This document shows, piece by piece, positions 1-8,007 of a stretch of 64,000 nucleotides of DNA. Origin of the DNA: an uncultured Solirubrobacterales bacterium (GTDB lineage: Bacteria > Actinomycetota > Thermoleophilia > Solirubrobacterales > JACPNS01); contig CAKZMQ010000021.1 in NCBI GenBank assembly GCA_937128795.1, forward strand, positions 94,577-158,576. The letters are read 5' to 3'. The position numbers and the translations under genes were made by a program. A model generated the notes under the pieces. That model was not told the DNA's origin and did not search any database. It worked only from the letters and a program-made list of their open reading frames with translations. Numbering within the stretch: position 1 is the stretch's first letter; every line of letters starts with the position of its first letter.

Positions 1-361
1 AGAACACACCCAAGTACTTCGGCACGAAGTATGCGCTGATCGCCGCCGTGATTATGAAGTTGAGCAACTGACCCCAGGCCGCGAAGAACGACCAGAATTC
101 GTTGAACGCGTGGCGAGCAAACGAGCTCGAACCGCCGGCTTCGGGATACATCGTCGTCGCCTCGATGTAAGTGGCAGCGGTGCAGAAGAAGATCAGCCCC
201 GCAATCACGAAGACGATCGGCGTCATCCCCAGCGCGAGAATCGCGACCAAGCCAAGCGCGTAGTAGATGGAACTGCTGACGTTTCCGTACGCGGTGCTGA
301 AAAGCGCGCTGGTTCCGAGCACACGCTCCAGCGACTGCGACTTGGGTCTGCGTTCGGCCAT
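1..361 (-). CDS. APC-family permease, N-terminal part (runs off the left edge)
   Basis: Reading the minus strand from an ATG at 361 gives an open frame of 120 codons to the window edge. The protein starts MAERRPKSQSLERVLGTSAL and has hydrophobic segments at about residues 30-60 and 95-115. The stretches STAYGNVSSSIYYALGL and YPEAGGSSSFARHAFNEF match the start of amino acid-polyamine-organocation (APC) permeases, which move amino acids across the inner membrane by ion coupling. Substrate cannot be told from this fragment. No Shine-Dalgarno precedes the ATG; a TAGACT hexamer lies 8 nt upstream, suggesting a leaderless mRNA. It follows hppA on the same strand, but a strong terminator separates them, so it is probably its own unit. 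Confidence 0.85.
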   Translation of the reverse strand, partial: MAERRPKSQSLERVLGTSALFSTAYGNVSSSIYYALGLVAILALGMTPIVFVIAGLIFFCTAATYIEATTMYPEAGGSSSFARHAFNEFWSFFAAWGQLLNFIITAAISAYFVPKYLGVF

Positions 362-369
362 GAGCGGGG

Positions 370-375
370 AGTCTA
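370..375 (-). promoter_or_regulatory. -10 hexamer TAGACT of the APC permease
   Basis: TAGACT on the minus strand ends 8 nt before the permease ATG. It fits the TANNNT leaderless pattern seen repeatedly in this window. No convincing -35 is visible. Confidence 0.4.
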
Positions 376-393
376 TGAATCTCGATCACGCAC

Positions 394-423
394 AAAAAAG
401 GCCGCCCCAAGCGGGACGGCCTT
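394..423 (-). terminator. Rho-independent terminator of hppA
   Basis: Arms AAGGCCG and CGGCCTT, extended by CCC/GGG with one bulged base, are followed on the minus strand by a run of six T. It lies 27 nt beyond the hppA stop, between hppA and the permease. Confidence 0.85.
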
Positions 424-449
424 TCTGCAAACAGATTCTGCGGGTGCAA

Positions 450-2528
450 CTAGGCAATCAACGGAATGATCAGCAGCGCGACGATGTTCGCGACCTTGAT
501 CATCGGGTTGATCGCCGGACCGGCGGTGTCCTTGTACGGGTCACCGACGGTGTCGCCGGTGATCGAGGCTTCGTGGGCGACTGAGCCCTTACCGCCGAAC
601 GCACCGTCCTCGATCAACTTCTTGGCGTTGTCCCAGGCTCCACCACCGCTGGTCATCGAAATGGCCATGAACAGACCGACGACGATCACGCCCATCAGCA
701 GTCCGCCGAGGGCCTTGACGGAGAGGAATCCGACGATCGCCGTGACGACGATCGGGATAAGCGCCGGAATGATCATTTCGCGCTGAGCCGAAATCGTCAC
801 GATGTCGACGCACTTGCCGTAGTCCGGCTTTTCGGAACCGGACATGATCCCCGGCTTCTCCTTGAACTGGCGACGAACCTCGTCGACGACGGCGCCTCCG
901 GCCTTGCCGACTGCCTCCATCGCAAACGCCGCGAACAGGTAGACCATGATTCCACCGACGAGCAGCCCGACCAACACGGCCGGATCATCGATCTCGAATG
1001 AGATCACTCCAGTGCCAGCGGAGGCCTTGATCAGCTCTTCCTTGAAGGCGGCGAAGAGCACGAGCGCGGCCAGCACTGCCGAACCGATCGCGTATCCCTT
1101 GGTCACGGCCTTGGTCGTGTTACCGACCGCGTCGAGCGGATCAGTGACTGCACGGACTTCCTCTGGGAGCTCTGCCATCTCGGCGATGCCACCGGCGTTG
1201 TCGGTGATCGGACCGAACGCGTCGAGCGCAACGATCATGCCGCACAACGAAAGCTGCGCCATGACCGCGACGCCGATTCCGTAGACACCTGCAAGCTCGT
1301 AGGAGCCGAGCACACCGGCGACGAATACGAGTGCCGGGGCGGCGGTCGACTGGAAGCCCATCGCCAGACCGGCGATGATGTTCGTCGCGTGACCGGTCTG
1401 CGACGCCTCGGCGATGCGCTTGACCGGACTGAAGCGGGTCGACGTGTAGAAGTCGGTGATCACGAAGATCAAACCGGTTACCGCCAAGCCGACGAGTGTG
1501 CAGAGCCAGAGGTCCATCACCGACGGGATCGCACCCGTGGCTTCAGCCAGCAACTGCAGGTCGCCCATCATCCAGTTCGTGACCGGGTAGAACGCCGCTG
1601 CGGCGATCACGCCAGCAGCAAGGACGCCCTTGTAGAGCGCACCTTCGACGTTCTCCTTCTTGGTGCGAACGAAATACGTACCGATGATCGAAGCAATGAT
1701 CGACACTCCGCCGAGCACCAGCGGGTAGAGCGCCGCGCGTGGCGCGTTCTCGTCGACGCTGAAGGTCAGCACGCCGATCAGCATCACGGCGACGGCAGTG
1801 ACGGCGTAGGTCTCGAAGAGGTCCGCAGCCATACCGGCGCAGTCACCGACGTTGTCACCGACGTTGTCGGCGATAACGGCCGGGTTGCGCGGATCGTCTT
1901 CGGGAATTCCAGCCTCGATCTTGCCGACGATGTCAGCACCGACGTCAGCACCCTTGGTGAAGATTCCGCCGCCCAGCCTGGCGAATACGGAGATCAGCGA
2001 TCCACCGAAGCCGAGTCCGATCAATGCGTCCACGGAGTCGCGCGTGCTGAAGTCGAAGAACGACGTGAGGATGCCGTAGTAACCGGCCACGCCCAGCAAT
2101 GCCAGTCCGACGACAAGCATTCCAGTGACGGCGCCGCCACGGAAGGCGACGTCGAGCGCGGGGCTGATGCCCCCGCGAGCGGCCTCTGCGACGCGCGAAT
2201 TCATGCGTACGGACACGTTCATTCCGATGTATCCAGCAGCCGCCGATGCGACGCCGCCGATGATGAAGCCGATCGCCACGGCGACTCCGAGGTCCGGAAT
2301 CAACGCGAGGACCGCAGCGACGACGATGCCGACGATTGCGATCGAGGAGTACTGGCGATTGAGGTAAGCGCTCGCGCCTTCCTGCACGGCCAGTGAGATT
2401 TCCTGCATTTTTTCGTTACCCGGCGAGAGCTTGAGCAGCGCACGCGTGTTCAGCACGCCGTAGGCAACTGCGGCCAGCGAGCACACGAGCGCGATCAGCA
2501 CGCCGTTTTCGTTCAGAAAGTCAGTCAA
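450..2528 (-). CDS. hppA: Membrane H+-translocating pyrophosphatase, K+-independent type
   Basis: This 692-residue polytopic membrane protein couples hydrolysis of cytoplasmic pyrophosphate to proton export. Length and sequence fit the family throughout. The substrate-binding block [15 protein letters not shown] with [13 protein letters not shown] (about residues 195-235) supplies the acidic Mg-PPi ligands, and a second acidic set lies near the C-terminus ([24 protein letters not shown]). At residue 473 the signature reads [10 protein letters not shown]: lysine there is typical of the K+-independent subfamily, whereas K+-dependent enzymes have alanine. The ATG at 2528 has a GAAAGG Shine-Dalgarno about 8 nt upstream. 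The gene is monocistronic, ended by the terminator at 394-423. It would recycle PPi from biosynthesis into proton-motive force. Confidence 0.97.
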   Translation of the reverse strand: MTDFLNENGVLIALVCSLAAVAYGVLNTRALLKLSPGNEKMQEISLAVQEGASAYLNRQYSSIAIVGIVVAAVLALIPDLGVAVAIGFIIGGVASAAAGYIGMNVSVRMNSRVAEAARGGISPALDVAFRGGAVTGMLVVGLALLGVAGYYGILTSFFDFSTRDSVDALIGLGFGGSLISVFARLGGGIFTKGADVGADIVGKIEAGIPEDDPRNPAVIADNVGDNVGDCAGMAADLFETYAVTAVAVMLIGVLTFSVDENAPRAALYPLVLGGVSIIASIIGTYFVRTKKENVEGALYKGVLAAGVIAAAAFYPVTNWMMGDLQLLAEATGAIPSVMDLWLCTLVGLAVTGLIFVITDFYTSTRFSPVKRIAEASQTGHATNIIAGLAMGFQSTAAPALVFVAGVLGSYELAGVYGIGVAVMAQLSLCGMIVALDAFGPITDNAGGIAEMAELPEEVRAVTDPLDAVGNTTKAVTKGYAIGSAVLAALVLFAAFKEELIKASAGTGVISFEIDDPAVLVGLLVGGIMVYLFAAFAMEAVGKAGGAVVDEVRRQFKEKPGIMSGSEKPDYGKCVDIVTISAQREMIIPALIPIVVTAIVGFLSVKALGGLLMGVIVVGLFMAISMTSGGGAWDNAKKLIEDGAFGGKGSVAHEASITGDTVGDPYKDTAGPAINPMIKVANIVALLIIPLIA

Positions 2529-2775
2529 GACCGAAACCTTTCGTAGCGGTTACTTCTGTTCGGACAGTGGATGGGAGTTCAACTCTGCGTAGAAAATCAG
2601 CTCTTCGGGGGATCGACCTGAACCTACGGCCGAGAGAATTGACCCGAGGGCGCACAGTTGGCGCGGCTTCCCCAAAGAGCGCGCGCAAGTCTATCGAGCA
2701 AATCGGCGTTTTGGCAGGCGTGGACCGATGCGCCGGGCGGTGGCGACAACTCGAAGAACGCGCCGCGCGGTTCGC

Positions 2776-3915
2776 TCAGGCGGCGGCAAGGCTGGGCGCG
2801 TACGTCGACGCTGTTTCGTCGAGTACTGCCGAAAACACATCACGAAGCTCGCCATCGGCTGCGCGAAGTCGTTGAGCCGCGTTCAAATCGGGGAGCTGTG
2901 GATCGATTCCGAGGTCTCGGCGGACCGGTTCAGTCCATGTGAGCAGCCGACCGGCGGCTTCGGCAGCCGGATATTCGCTGCCTTCAGAGAAATCGATCAA
3001 CTTGCCGTCGAGACCAAATCGAATTGCGCGCCACAGATTCTCTTCGACATAGCGCGGCGCCAATGGCACGAACGGGCGGCCCTCGTCGATGTCGCGTGCG
3101 GCCTGCGCGACGCACGCAACGATCAAACCCGAGAGGGCAGTCGAGTCGTTTCCGTTTGGTTGCGCGTCGCAGATGCGTACTTCGACGGTTCCAAAGCTGT
3201 GATGCGGACGCACAGACCACCAGAGCTGAGTCGACTCGATGATCGAATTGCTGCGTTTGAGAAACTCGATGAAGTCGGCATATGTTTTCCAATCACCAAA
3301 CGCATCCGGCACACCGCAGCGAGGAAACATCCGCGTGAAGATCTGGGTGCGCGCCGATGCGAGGCCGCTGTCGCGCCCTTCGAGAAAGGGTGAACTGGCC
3401 GATATCGCGAGCAGTTCGGGGAGGATCTCTCTGAGTCGATCGCAGACCGCGATCGCCCGATCCGCGCCCTTGATCCCTACATGCACGTGCAAGCTGAAGG
3501 TGTTGTTGCGCCATGCCACGTATTTAAGACCCTCCTCGACCAGGCGATAGTGCTCGGTGTCGATGATCTCCTGATCCTGCCAGCGACTCCAGGGGTGGGC
3601 GCCCACCGATCCCAGTCGAACTCCGAGCTCATTCGCCAATGCAAAGAGCTTGCGGCGGTTGACCTCCTGCAACGCCACAGCCAACGGAAAATTCTCGCCC
3701 CGCCCGGAGCGAATCTCGATCTCGGACGAGATCAACTCCCCCGCCACCGAATCCGCCAAATCGGGGACCGTTTGGGCGGCGTTGTGGAGATCCGCGTAGC
3801 GTTGGGTCAGCTCGAGCGATTCAGCGTCGATGATCTGAAACTCCTCTTCGAGCCCGACCGTGAAATCGGTCGATGCTTCGAAGAGTTCGCGGGCCTTGAT
3901 CAGATCCAGTGACAT
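2776..3915 (-). CDS. YbdK-type carboxylate-amine ligase (glutamate-cysteine ligase family 2)
   Basis: The 379-residue protein belongs to the GCS2 / YbdK family, ATP-dependent ligases that join a carboxylate to an amine; some members make gamma-glutamylcysteine. Family marks are VGLEEEFQIID near residue 20, GAHPWSRWQDQEI near 105, the HVHVGI strand near 143 and EVRICDAQP near 245. Full length is present. The natural substrate is not fixed by sequence, and actinobacterial members are often only annotated as ligases. The ATG at 3915 has CATAAT 8 nt upstream and no Shine-Dalgarno, so the mRNA may be leaderless. About 247 bp without any recognisable feature separates it from hppA, and 58 bp separates it from rex. 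Confidence 0.85.
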   Translation of the reverse strand: MSLDLIKARELFEASTDFTVGLEEEFQIIDAESLELTQRYADLHNAAQTVPDLADSVAGELISSEIEIRSGRGENFPLAVALQEVNRRKLFALANELGVRLGSVGAHPWSRWQDQEIIDTEHYRLVEEGLKYVAWRNNTFSLHVHVGIKGADRAIAVCDRLREILPELLAISASSPFLEGRDSGLASARTQIFTRMFPRCGVPDAFGDWKTYADFIEFLKRSNSIIESTQLWWSVRPHHSFGTVEVRICDAQPNGNDSTALSGLIVACVAQAARDIDEGRPFVPLAPRYVEENLWRAIRFGLDGKLIDFSEGSEYPAAEAAGRLLTWTEPVRRDLGIDPQLPDLNAAQRLRAADGELRDVFSAVLDETASTYAPSLAAA

Positions 3916-3923
3916 GTGCGTGA

Positions 3924-3929
3924 ATTATG
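3924..3929 (-). promoter_or_regulatory. -10 hexamer CATAAT of the YbdK-type ligase
   Basis: CATAAT (5 of 6 to TATAAT) on the minus strand ends 8 nt before the start codon, with no Shine-Dalgarno between: a candidate leaderless promoter. Confidence 0.4.
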
Positions 3930-3973
3930 GCGGGCCGTCGAGCGGCCCGTTCCCGTGAATCCGGCGCGCCCCG

Positions 3974-4654
3974 TTAAGCCAGGTAGAAATAAAGGGCGTA
4001 CAGCAGGTCGACGGCGGGGCTGGAGGTATGAACCGTCACTTCCTGTGGCACGTCGAGCAGCCTGTCGGTGTAGTTGAAGATGATCGTCACGCCAGCGCCG
4101 ACCAGTTCATCCGCGACCGCTTGAGCATTGGCAGCGGGTACCGCAATCACGCCGACGACGATGTCCTCGTCGATCACTGTCTTGCGCAGTTCTTCGGCAG
4201 GTTGAACCACAACGTTGCCAGCCTTTGTGCCGACCTTTTTCGCGTCGTTGTCGAAGACCGCCTTGATCTCGAACCCGTGGTCGGCGAAAACCTCTGACCC
4301 TGCGATGGCCTTGCCGAGATGGCCGGCTCCGAAAAGCGCGATGTTGTACTTGGCAGCCGTGTGCAGGATCGCGCGGATCTGATCGATCAGGAAATCGACG
4401 TTGTAGCCAACGCCGCGCTTGCCGAACTTTCCGAAACCCGAGAGGTCGCGACGAATCTGAGTCGGATTGACATGCGTGAAGCGCGCCAGTTCCGAGGAGC
4501 TGATTTTCTCCTTGTCCATCTTTTTTGCCTGCGTCAACACCTGGAGATAGCGCGAAAGGCGCGCAGCGACGCCGAGTGAAAGTCGTTCGCCGTCGAGGCC
4601 CGCAGCGATCGGGCTGCTGGCCGCAGTTTTCTTTTTTGGCTGGGAGGGATTCAT
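3974..4654 (-). CDS. rex: Redox-sensing transcriptional repressor Rex
   Basis: Rex is a dimeric repressor that senses the NADH/NAD+ ratio and controls respiratory and fermentative genes. From ATG 4654 it has 226 residues: a winged helix (ARLSRYLQVL, then SSELARFTHVNPTQIRRDLS and FGKFGKRGVGYNVDFL), a Rossmann fold with NIALFGAGHLGKAI at about 105-118, and the C-terminal swapped helix ending VDLLYALYFYLA. An in-frame TTG at 4735 would add 27 residues of basic low-complexity sequence, so the internal ATG before NPSQPKKK is preferred, though it lacks a clear Shine-Dalgarno. It follows a glutaredoxin-like gene by 90 bp, as is common in actinobacteria. Rex usually recognises TTGTGAA-N6-TTCACAA; I did not find a good copy in this window. 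Confidence 0.95.
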   Translation of the reverse strand: MNPSQPKKKTAASSPIAAGLDGERLSLGVAARLSRYLQVLTQAKKMDKEKISSSELARFTHVNPTQIRRDLSGFGKFGKRGVGYNVDFLIDQIRAILHTAAKYNIALFGAGHLGKAIAGSEVFADHGFEIKAVFDNDAKKVGTKAGNVVVQPAEELRKTVIDEDIVVGVIAVPAANAQAVADELVGAGVTIIFNYTDRLLDVPQEVTVHTSSPAVDLLYALYFYLA

Positions 4655-4744
4655 TGTGGGTGAAGCGGTGCGTGCCTGTTCGGCCGGTCCGCAGCGGTCG
4701 CGATCTGTATTGCGCTGTCGGACGGACGGCGGCAACCTTAGTAA

Positions 4745-5041
4745 CTAGACGTCGATTCGTTTGCGAATCGTCTCGGCGAAGGTCGAGTCGCGAAATTCCA
4801 CCAACTGCGCAACCTGCTCACCATCGAGCTCGATCACGGGAATCAGCTCGAGGTAGCGACGGTGCAGATCGTCATCGGTCTCTATGTCGACCTCGTTGAC
4901 CGTGAGTACGGCCGCCGGGTCCAACTCAGCCAAGCGCCCGCGCGCCTCCTGACACAGGTGACACTCCGGTCGCATGTAGATCACGACACCCGGCGAAATT
5001 GTTGCTTCAGACGGCAATTGGACTTCCGCTTGGATAGGCAT
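4745..5041 (-). CDS. Glutaredoxin-like small thiol protein
   Basis: The 98-residue protein has a thioredoxin-fold start VVIYMRPECHLCQEARGRL with a CxxC redox pair (CHLC, about residues 27-30) and a cis-Pro segment LIPVIELDGEQV. It matches the short glutaredoxin-like (DUF836) family, cytoplasmic disulfide exchange proteins whose partners are mostly unknown. The ATG at 5041 lies 35 bp inside the 3' end of tsaD, implying translational coupling. The pairing with rex immediately downstream suggests a shared redox theme. Confidence 0.8.
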   Translation of the reverse strand: MPIQAEVQLPSEATISPGVVIYMRPECHLCQEARGRLAELDPAAVLTVNEVDIETDDDLHRRYLELIPVIELDGEQVAQLVEFRDSTFAETIRKRIDV

Positions 5042-6011
5042 CCAGCTCGGAATACTGCCCTGGTTGCAGCGGGGAAATCGCGAATGCAGCGGATCCGATC
5101 ATCGCGGCGTTGTCGGTGCAAAGTGATCGCGGCGGCACCTTGACCTCGACTCCAAGCTCTGTCACGCGCCGTCGAAGCAGCGAGTTTGCGGCGACTCCTC
5201 CACCGATCGCGACACGGTCGATCCCCGTCCGCTGGACGGCCTGTTCGATCCGTTTGACGAGCATCTCGACGACGGCCGACTGGTACGAGGCCGCGAGATC
5301 AGCCTTGGCGGATTCAAAATCGCCGTCCGGCAACGCCTTCAGCTTGTAGAGCAGCGAGGTTTTTATCCCGCTGAAACTGAAATCCAGATCGCCGACGTAG
5401 GTCCGCGGAAAATCGATCGCGTTTGCATCCCCTGTGCTCGCGAGCTGGTCGAGCGCCGCGCCACCGGGGTAGCCAAGGCCGAGCAACCTCGCGCCTTTGT
5501 CGAACGCCTCGCCGGCCGCATCGTCGGTGGTGGCACCGAGGATTTCATAGCCGTGGCGTTGCTCCACGCGCGCGAGGAAAGTGTGCCCGCCGCTGGCGAC
5601 CAAGCAGACGAACGGCGGATCAAAGACGCTTGGATGCAGAAAGTTCGCCGAAACGTGCCCCTGGAGGTGGTCAACCGGGACCAAAGGCAGGCCGGCCGTT
5701 GACGCGAGCGCCTTTGCGTACGAAAACCCCACCAGCAGTGCCCCGATCAAGCCCGGCCCACGGGTCGCTGCGACTGCGTCGACCTCGGCGAGCGATACGT
5801 CCGCGTCCGCGAGCGCGGCGCCGACCACACCGTCGAGTAGTTCGAGATGGCGGCGCGAAGCGACTTCCGGCACGACGCCACCGAAACGATCATGATCCAT
5901 CTGCGACGCGATCAGATTCGAATGAACCACCCCATCCTCTGTGACGACTGCCGCGCAGGTGTCGTCGCACGAGGTCTCGATCGCCAGAATCGTGCGCATG
6001 TCCGCACTCAT
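5007..6011 (-). CDS. tsaD: tRNA N6-adenosine threonylcarbamoyltransferase TsaD
   Basis: TsaD transfers the threonylcarbamoyl group from TC-AMP to A37 of ANN-decoding tRNAs, working with TsaB and TsaE. The 334-residue protein begins MSADMRTILAIETSCDDT, typical of the ASKHA fold, and carries the metal-binding histidines H115 and H119 in VDHLQGHVSA. SGGHTFLA (near 145) and IGGGVAANSLLRRR (near 275) are further family blocks. The open frame extends upstream to 6149, but ATG 6011 is chosen because it overlaps the rimI stop in an ATGA junction and gives the normal length. It sits with tsaB and tsaE in one operon. Confidence 0.97.
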   Translation of the reverse strand: MSADMRTILAIETSCDDTCAAVVTEDGVVHSNLIASQMDHDRFGGVVPEVASRRHLELLDGVVGAALADADVSLAEVDAVAATRGPGLIGALLVGFSYAKALASTAGLPLVPVDHLQGHVSANFLHPSVFDPPFVCLVASGGHTFLARVEQRHGYEILGATTDDAAGEAFDKGARLLGLGYPGGAALDQLASTGDANAIDFPRTYVGDLDFSFSGIKTSLLYKLKALPDGDFESAKADLAASYQSAVVEMLVKRIEQAVQRTGIDRVAIGGGVAANSLLRRRVTELGVEVKVPPRSLCTDNAAMIGSAAFAISPLQPGQYSELDAYPSGSPIAV

Positions 6012-6520
6012 CGATGGCCCTTCCACTCGGTTGGGTTCGTGGCGTTCGGTGGCACGAAGTTGTCGTCGGTGCTCCGCCACATGATCAGAGCGTCCTCGCG
6101 GTTGTCCGCGTAGTAGCCGGGTCTGGTGCCGGCCGAACGAAACCCGCACTGCTCATACATGCGAATCGCCGCGACGTTGGAGACGCGAACTTCCAGCGTG
6201 TAGTGCGTCCGTTCGCCGTCGGCAAGTCGAAAGAGCTCGTGGATCAGGCTGGAGCCGATCCCCGCGCGTCGATTTGCCGGATCGACCGAAACGTTCATCA
6301 CGTGCCAAACCTGCGCGTAGCGAGCAGCCACGAGGTATCCGATGAGCACGTCGTCCTCCGTCGCAGCCAGGCAGATGCTTGCCGACTTCGAGAGTTCGAG
6401 GACGAACATCGCCGAGGACCATGGCGTTGGAAACGACTGGTGCTCGATCTTTAGCGCGTCGGCAATATCGGCAATCTCGAATTTGCGGATTGCGAATCTG
6501 CTTTGCGGTGCGGCGTTCAT
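6008..6520 (-). CDS. rimI: Ribosomal protein S18-alanine N-acetyltransferase RimI
   Basis: This is a GNAT-fold acetyltransferase of 170 residues, the usual RimI size plus a short N-terminal lead. NRRAGIGSSLIHELF is the acetyl-CoA pyrophosphate loop (R/Q-x-x-G-x-G), and NVAAIRMYEQCGFRSAG is the C-terminal GNAT block of the RimI subgroup. RimI acetylates the N-terminal alanine of S18 in E. coli and other N-termini in actinobacteria. The start overlaps the tsaB stop by ATGA and the stop overlaps the tsaD start, so translation is coupled along tsaB-rimI-tsaD, a conserved order. Confidence 0.93.
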   Translation of the reverse strand: MNAAPQSRFAIRKFEIADIADALKIEHQSFPTPWSSAMFVLELSKSASICLAATEDDVLIGYLVAARYAQVWHVMNVSVDPANRRAGIGSSLIHELFRLADGERTHYTLEVRVSNVAAIRMYEQCGFRSAGTRPGYYADNREDALIMWRSTDDNFVPPNATNPTEWKGHR

Positions 6521-7209
6521 TTTGCCCCCGATTCAACGAGCCAGCTTTCGCGCGAGCTCACCTTTGCGTCGGGAGCGCGGATGTAATTCGGCGTTACGCC
6601 CTCTGGGGCAAGTGTTGTCCGCGATGCGGCGATGTCCAACATCACCGAGCCACTGACAACGTGACGGTCGTCATCGCTCGGCGGCACGTCCGCGCCCACT
6701 TCCAGTAGTTGTTCGCGAATCTTGAGCGCGCCGTCGCCGACCGCCAGCACAGGGCCGCGAGCGACGGCGTCGCGCGCCAGTGAAAGCGTTTCGGCCGGCG
6801 TTGCGAGCGAATCCGGGCCCTCGCCGACGCGATAGAAGATCTCATTGCGTCGCGCGTCGATCATCGCGATGACGGTTCGTTCGGTGCCACCGCCAGCGAC
6901 CAGGGTCTCGAGCGACGAAACCGGTACCAACCCCAAACCGTTAGCGGTTGCGATCGCGCGGGCAGTCGAGACGCCGATCCGCAGGCCGGTGAACGCCCCT
7001 GGTCCGATGCCAACCGCGATCGCCGACAGCTCAGCCAAATCGGTTCTCGATTCACTGCAAAGCCCTTCGATCGCGGGCAGCAGTTCTTTTGCGTGAGCGG
7101 GCCGCTCGAGCATGCGCCCGGGAGCCGGCGCATGACAAAACGTCTGGCCGTTGACTCTCAGCGCCACCGCGCAAGCAGCGGTGGCCGTATCGATCGCCAG
7201 TTCAGACAT
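6517..7209 (-). CDS. tsaB: tRNA threonylcarbamoyladenosine biosynthesis protein TsaB
   Basis: TsaB is the inactive ASKHA paralogue that dimerises with TsaD for t6A synthesis. From ATG 7209 it has 230 residues: it opens with SELAIDTATAACAVALRV and carries the signature VGIGPGAFTGLRIGVSTA near residue 72. The longer frame to 7521 adds 104 residues antisense to tsaE and is rejected. The start lies 8 bp inside tsaE, so the two are coupled. Confidence 0.95.
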   Translation of the reverse strand: MSELAIDTATAACAVALRVNGQTFCHAPAPGRMLERPAHAKELLPAIEGLCSESRTDLAELSAIAVGIGPGAFTGLRIGVSTARAIATANGLGLVPVSSLETLVAGGGTERTVIAMIDARRNEIFYRVGEGPDSLATPAETLSLARDAVARGPVLAVGDGALKIREQLLEVGADVPPSDDDRHVVSGSVMLDIAASRTTLAPEGVTPNYIRAPDAKVSSRESWLVESGAK

Positions 7210-7669
7210 CGTCCGGCCAATCGGGCGGGTCTTGTCGCCAACGCAGTTCGATCTCACGGTCGTCGTCGCCGGCATGCTCAAACGTGACAACGACTCGAGG
7301 CAATAGTTCGGCCTCGAGCTGATCGTGTGGCCACTCGACGAAACCAATGCGTTCTGGAGTGAGGAAATCGTCGACCACGGCTTCATCGGCAAACTCGATC
7401 TCGGCGAGCCGGTAAAGATCGAGATGTGCGATCTCGCACTGCGAAGCGCTGTAGAGATTGCCGATCGCGAAAGTCGGACTCGTGACCGGAGTTTCGACCC
7501 CAAGCGCACGCGCAGCGGCACGGACGAACGAAGTCTTACCGGTACCCAGCTCGCCGCGCAAAAGCGCTACGTCGCCAGGCACCAAGCGGTCGGCCACTTT
7601 GGCGGCAATCTCCGCGGTCGCCCTCGGGGAGTCGCTGCGCAGGCGTTCTGTCAATTGCTGATCTGGCAT
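7202..7669 (-). CDS. tsaE: tRNA threonylcarbamoyladenosine biosynthesis ATPase TsaE
   Basis: TsaE is the small ATPase of the t6A complex. The 155-residue protein has a Walker A, LRGELGTGKTSFVRAAA, at about 37-53, the TSPTFAIGNLY block near 63, and HLDLYRLAE near 82; IGFVEWPHD follows near 110. It is the first gene of the minus-strand tsaE-tsaB-rimI-tsaD-grx run. The ATG at 7669 has no Shine-Dalgarno, but TACATT lies 7 nt upstream, so the message is probably leaderless. It is divergent from panC. Confidence 0.95.
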   Translation of the reverse strand: MPDQQLTERLRSDSPRATAEIAAKVADRLVPGDVALLRGELGTGKTSFVRAAARALGVETPVTSPTFAIGNLYSASQCEIAHLDLYRLAEIEFADEAVVDDFLTPERIGFVEWPHDQLEAELLPRVVVTFEHAGDDDREIELRWRQDPPDWPDDV

Positions 7670-7676
7670 CTACACG

Positions 7677-7682
7677 AATGTA
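7677..7682 (-). promoter_or_regulatory. -10 hexamer TACATT of the tsaE operon
   Basis: TACATT on the minus strand ends 7 nt before the tsaE ATG, placing the likely transcript start at or next to the start codon. No strong -35 is seen. Confidence 0.45.
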
Positions 7683-7718
7683 ATCGGCGGCCAGAAACAA
7701 CAATCATCAATATTGCGT

Positions 7719-7747
7719 TTGCCTCCGTCGCTACTTCGGAGTATCAT
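7719..7747 (+). promoter_or_regulatory. Candidate sigma-70-type promoter of panC-panD-panB
   Basis: TTGCCT at 7719-7724 (4 of 6 to TTGACA) and TATCAT at 7742-7747 (5 of 6 to TATAAT) are 17 bp apart. A transcript from about 7754 would have a leader of about 247 nt before panC. Confidence 0.55.
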
Positions 7748-7753
7748 TTGGGC

Positions 7754-8000
7754 ATAGCCGTCACCGAGAGGGGATTTTTTCCTGACTCGGGATGGACTTG
7801 CTGCGTCCGACGCAGTGGAACGGCGGATCACCTTCCGCATCGCAGGACCGAGTTTCGTCCGGTATCGAAAGAACTGGAACGAAGATGATCAAGACGACAC
7901 CTTCACACCGCCGCGCAGCCGCGCGCGCCGACCGCACCGGATCGTTGCGTCGGTCCGGCGACGGCCATTTGCAGTACGCCGATCCATTCGGAGAGGTGGC
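7754..8000 (+). promoter_or_regulatory. Long structured leader of the pan operon
   Basis: The 331 bp between tsaE and panC hold both promoters and then a leader with several dyads. CCGAG (about 7764) can pair with CTCGG (about 7786), enclosing AGG/CCT. A perfect dyad CTGCGTC-C-GACGCAG spans 7801-7815. GCGGA and TCCGC form a small stem at about 7823-7838. A 40-codon open frame (7885-8007) overlaps the panC start. I recognise no named riboswitch; a pan RNA motif is known upstream of pantothenate genes in other phyla, but I cannot confirm a match by eye. Confidence 0.35.
7801..7815. repeat. Perfect inverted repeat, 7+1+7
   Basis: CTGCGTC, one base, GACGCAG. It lies about 50 nt downstream of the proposed panC transcript start, where it could be an operator or an RNA hairpin. 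Confidence 0.4.
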
Positions 8001-8007
8001 ATGCTGA
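7885..8007 (+). CDS. Possible 40-aa upstream ORF coupled to panC
   Basis: The frame starts with ATG 7885 behind GGAACGAAG and ends with TGA inside the first codons of panC (ATGCTGA), the geometry of translational coupling. The peptide is basic and arginine-rich (MIKTTPSHRRAAARADRTGS at the N-terminus) and ends FGEVAC. I recognise no homologue. It could be a leader peptide influencing panC translation or simply chance. An in-frame ATG at 7792 would lengthen it to 71 residues but has no good ribosome site. Confidence 0.3.
   Translation: MIKTTPSHRRAAARADRTGSLRRSGDGHLQYADPFGEVAC

Noticed and set aside
1389..2396. 335-codon open frame antisense to hppA, and similar long plus-strand frames opposite uvrA, uvrB, polA and dnaJ
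   Set aside because: They are mirror frames created by high G+C codon use in strong genes. Their products are Arg/Asp/His-rich without any domain, and the sense genes are certain.
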